Assembly: GCA_947178085.1 (NCBI GenBank)
Contig: CAMWWS010000140.1
Location: forward strand, 1 to 6,915
Source: an uncultured Lachnospiraceae bacterium
GTDB taxonomy: Bacteria; Bacillota_A; Clostridia; Lachnospirales; Lachnospiraceae
Length of the DNA: 6,915 nt
Direction of reading: 5' to 3'
Shown here piece after piece: positions 6,696 through 6,915 of this stretch. Each line of letters opens with the position of its first letter. The stretch's first letter is position 1. The notes under the pieces are model-generated. The model was not told where the DNA came from. It ran no database searches and was given only the letters and a program-made list of their open reading frames with translations. The position numbers and the translations under genes are program-made.

Positions 6696-6767
6696 CTCCC
6701 CGAGTAGGGCTCGAACCTACAACCCCACGGTTAACAGCCGTGTGCTCTACCATTGAGCTATCGAGGA
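6696..6767 (-). tRNA. trnN: tRNA-Asn (anticodon GTT)
   Basis: The minus strand folds into a complete 72-nt cloverleaf. The acceptor stem is TCCTCGA with TCGGGGA, with one T-G pair. The D arm is GCTC/GAGC, the anticodon stem CACGG/CCGTG, the variable region 5 nt, and the T arm GTAGG/CCTAC with loop TTCGAGC. The anticodon loop CTGTTAA puts GTT at 6733-6735, so it reads Asn codons. The discriminator base is G73, as usual for bacterial tRNA-Asn. The 3' flank begins CTA, so CCA is not encoded and must be added by nucleotidyltransferase. A terminator follows at 6641-6674. No integrase or attachment-site duplication is seen nearby. Confidence 0.97.
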
Positions 6768-6769
6768 AA

Positions 6770-6798
6770 ACAGTAAATTCACTTCGTGAATTAACTGT
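6770..6798. repeat. 29-nt near-perfect hairpin beside the tRNA-Asn 5' end
   Basis: Arms of 13 nt around a TTC loop pair at 12 of 13 positions (ACAGTAAATTCAC against GTGAATTAACTGT). It starts 3 nt from the first base of the tRNA. On the minus strand it would form in the precursor just before the mature 5' end, so it could affect processing, or it may be a member of a small dispersed palindrome family. No T-run follows on either strand, so it is not a standard terminator. Confidence 0.6.
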
Positions 6799-6800
6799 GA

Positions 6801-6819
6801 AGAATTACTGCGTAATTCT
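6801..6819. repeat. Second small perfect hairpin in the tRNA leader
   Basis: AGAATTAC and GTAATTCT form a perfect 8-bp stem with a 3-nt TGC loop. It resembles the neighbouring hairpin in design (AT-rich stem, triloop) but has a different sequence. No T-tract follows. Confidence 0.55.
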
Positions 6820-6824
6820 CCATG

Positions 6825-6846
6825 CAGTAAATCTACTTTGTGAATA
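6825..6846. repeat. Degenerate direct copy of the 6771-6792 palindrome sequence
   Basis: These 22 nt match 6771-6792 at 18 positions, 54 bp away in the same orientation. Two of the changes break stem pairing, so this copy would fold poorly. It suggests an older duplication of the palindromic unit. The rest of the right edge (6847-6915) has AGGG/CCCT around ACATG and no gene that I can recognise; the TTTGGTTTTGAGGG-like minus-strand text there faintly recalls rRNA-operon spacers, but I cannot support a call. Confidence 0.45.
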
Positions 6847-6915
6847 TATTAAGGGACATGCCCTCAAAACCAAATACCAAAAATCTTCATCCTTTAACAG
6901 TCTGTGCATTCATCA

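Noticed and set aside
6696..6767. tRNA-Asn as an integration site for a mobile island
   Set aside because: No integrase, transposase or repeated tRNA 3' end is visible in the window; nothing beyond proximity supports it.
6847..6915. Right edge as part of an rRNA operon spacer
   Set aside because: Only a faint resemblance to spacer-like text; no 5S, 16S or 23S sequence can be recognised in the window.

Overview
The window reads as chromosomal DNA of a low-to-mid GC Firmicute, most likely a gut Clostridia / Lachnospiraceae-type bacterium. The grounds are strong AGGAG-type ribosome binding sites, a LytTR regulator paired with a GHKL kinase, a LacI regulator of the SRNTVSKAL type, and a tRNA-Asn gene with no encoded CCA. 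The genus assignment is an inference.

Left part (1-1263): a 246-bp AT-rich regulatory region precedes a plus-strand LacI/GalR-family regulator. It holds a good sigma-A-like promoter for the regulator (-35 TTGATT 104-109, -10 TATACT 127-132), a consensus extended -10 facing left at the window edge, and several TTTGTGCA half-sites, one pair forming a perfect 14-bp palindrome. This looks like a shared, probably autoregulated control region for the regulator and an unseen divergent gene to the left.

Middle part (1271-5149, minus strand): two ABC half-transporters overlap by 17 nt (upstream gene 3153-5018, downstream gene 1271-3169). Each has an N-terminal membrane domain and a C-terminal ATPase with all canonical motifs, so they probably form a heterodimeric exporter. 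The operon ends 7 bp from the convergent LacI gene, with no visible terminator between them.

Right part (5150-6915, minus strand): a two-component pair, LytTR response regulator (5871-6569) then GHKL histidine kinase (5150-5827), ends in a strong intrinsic terminator (5094-5121). The kinase has no membrane sensor domain. Further right are the tRNA-Asn terminator (6641-6674), tRNA-Asn (6696-6767) and a tract of small palindromes (6770-6850).

Working model (inference): the regulator and the sensorless kinase control the adjacent exporter, possibly with the transporter supplying the signal. A pair of direct repeats exactly 21 bp apart upstream of the exporter genes has LytTR-site spacing. No substrate peptide, biosynthetic enzyme, integrase or transposase is visible, so the cargo is unknown. 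The LacI gene may be unrelated and belong to the system on its left.
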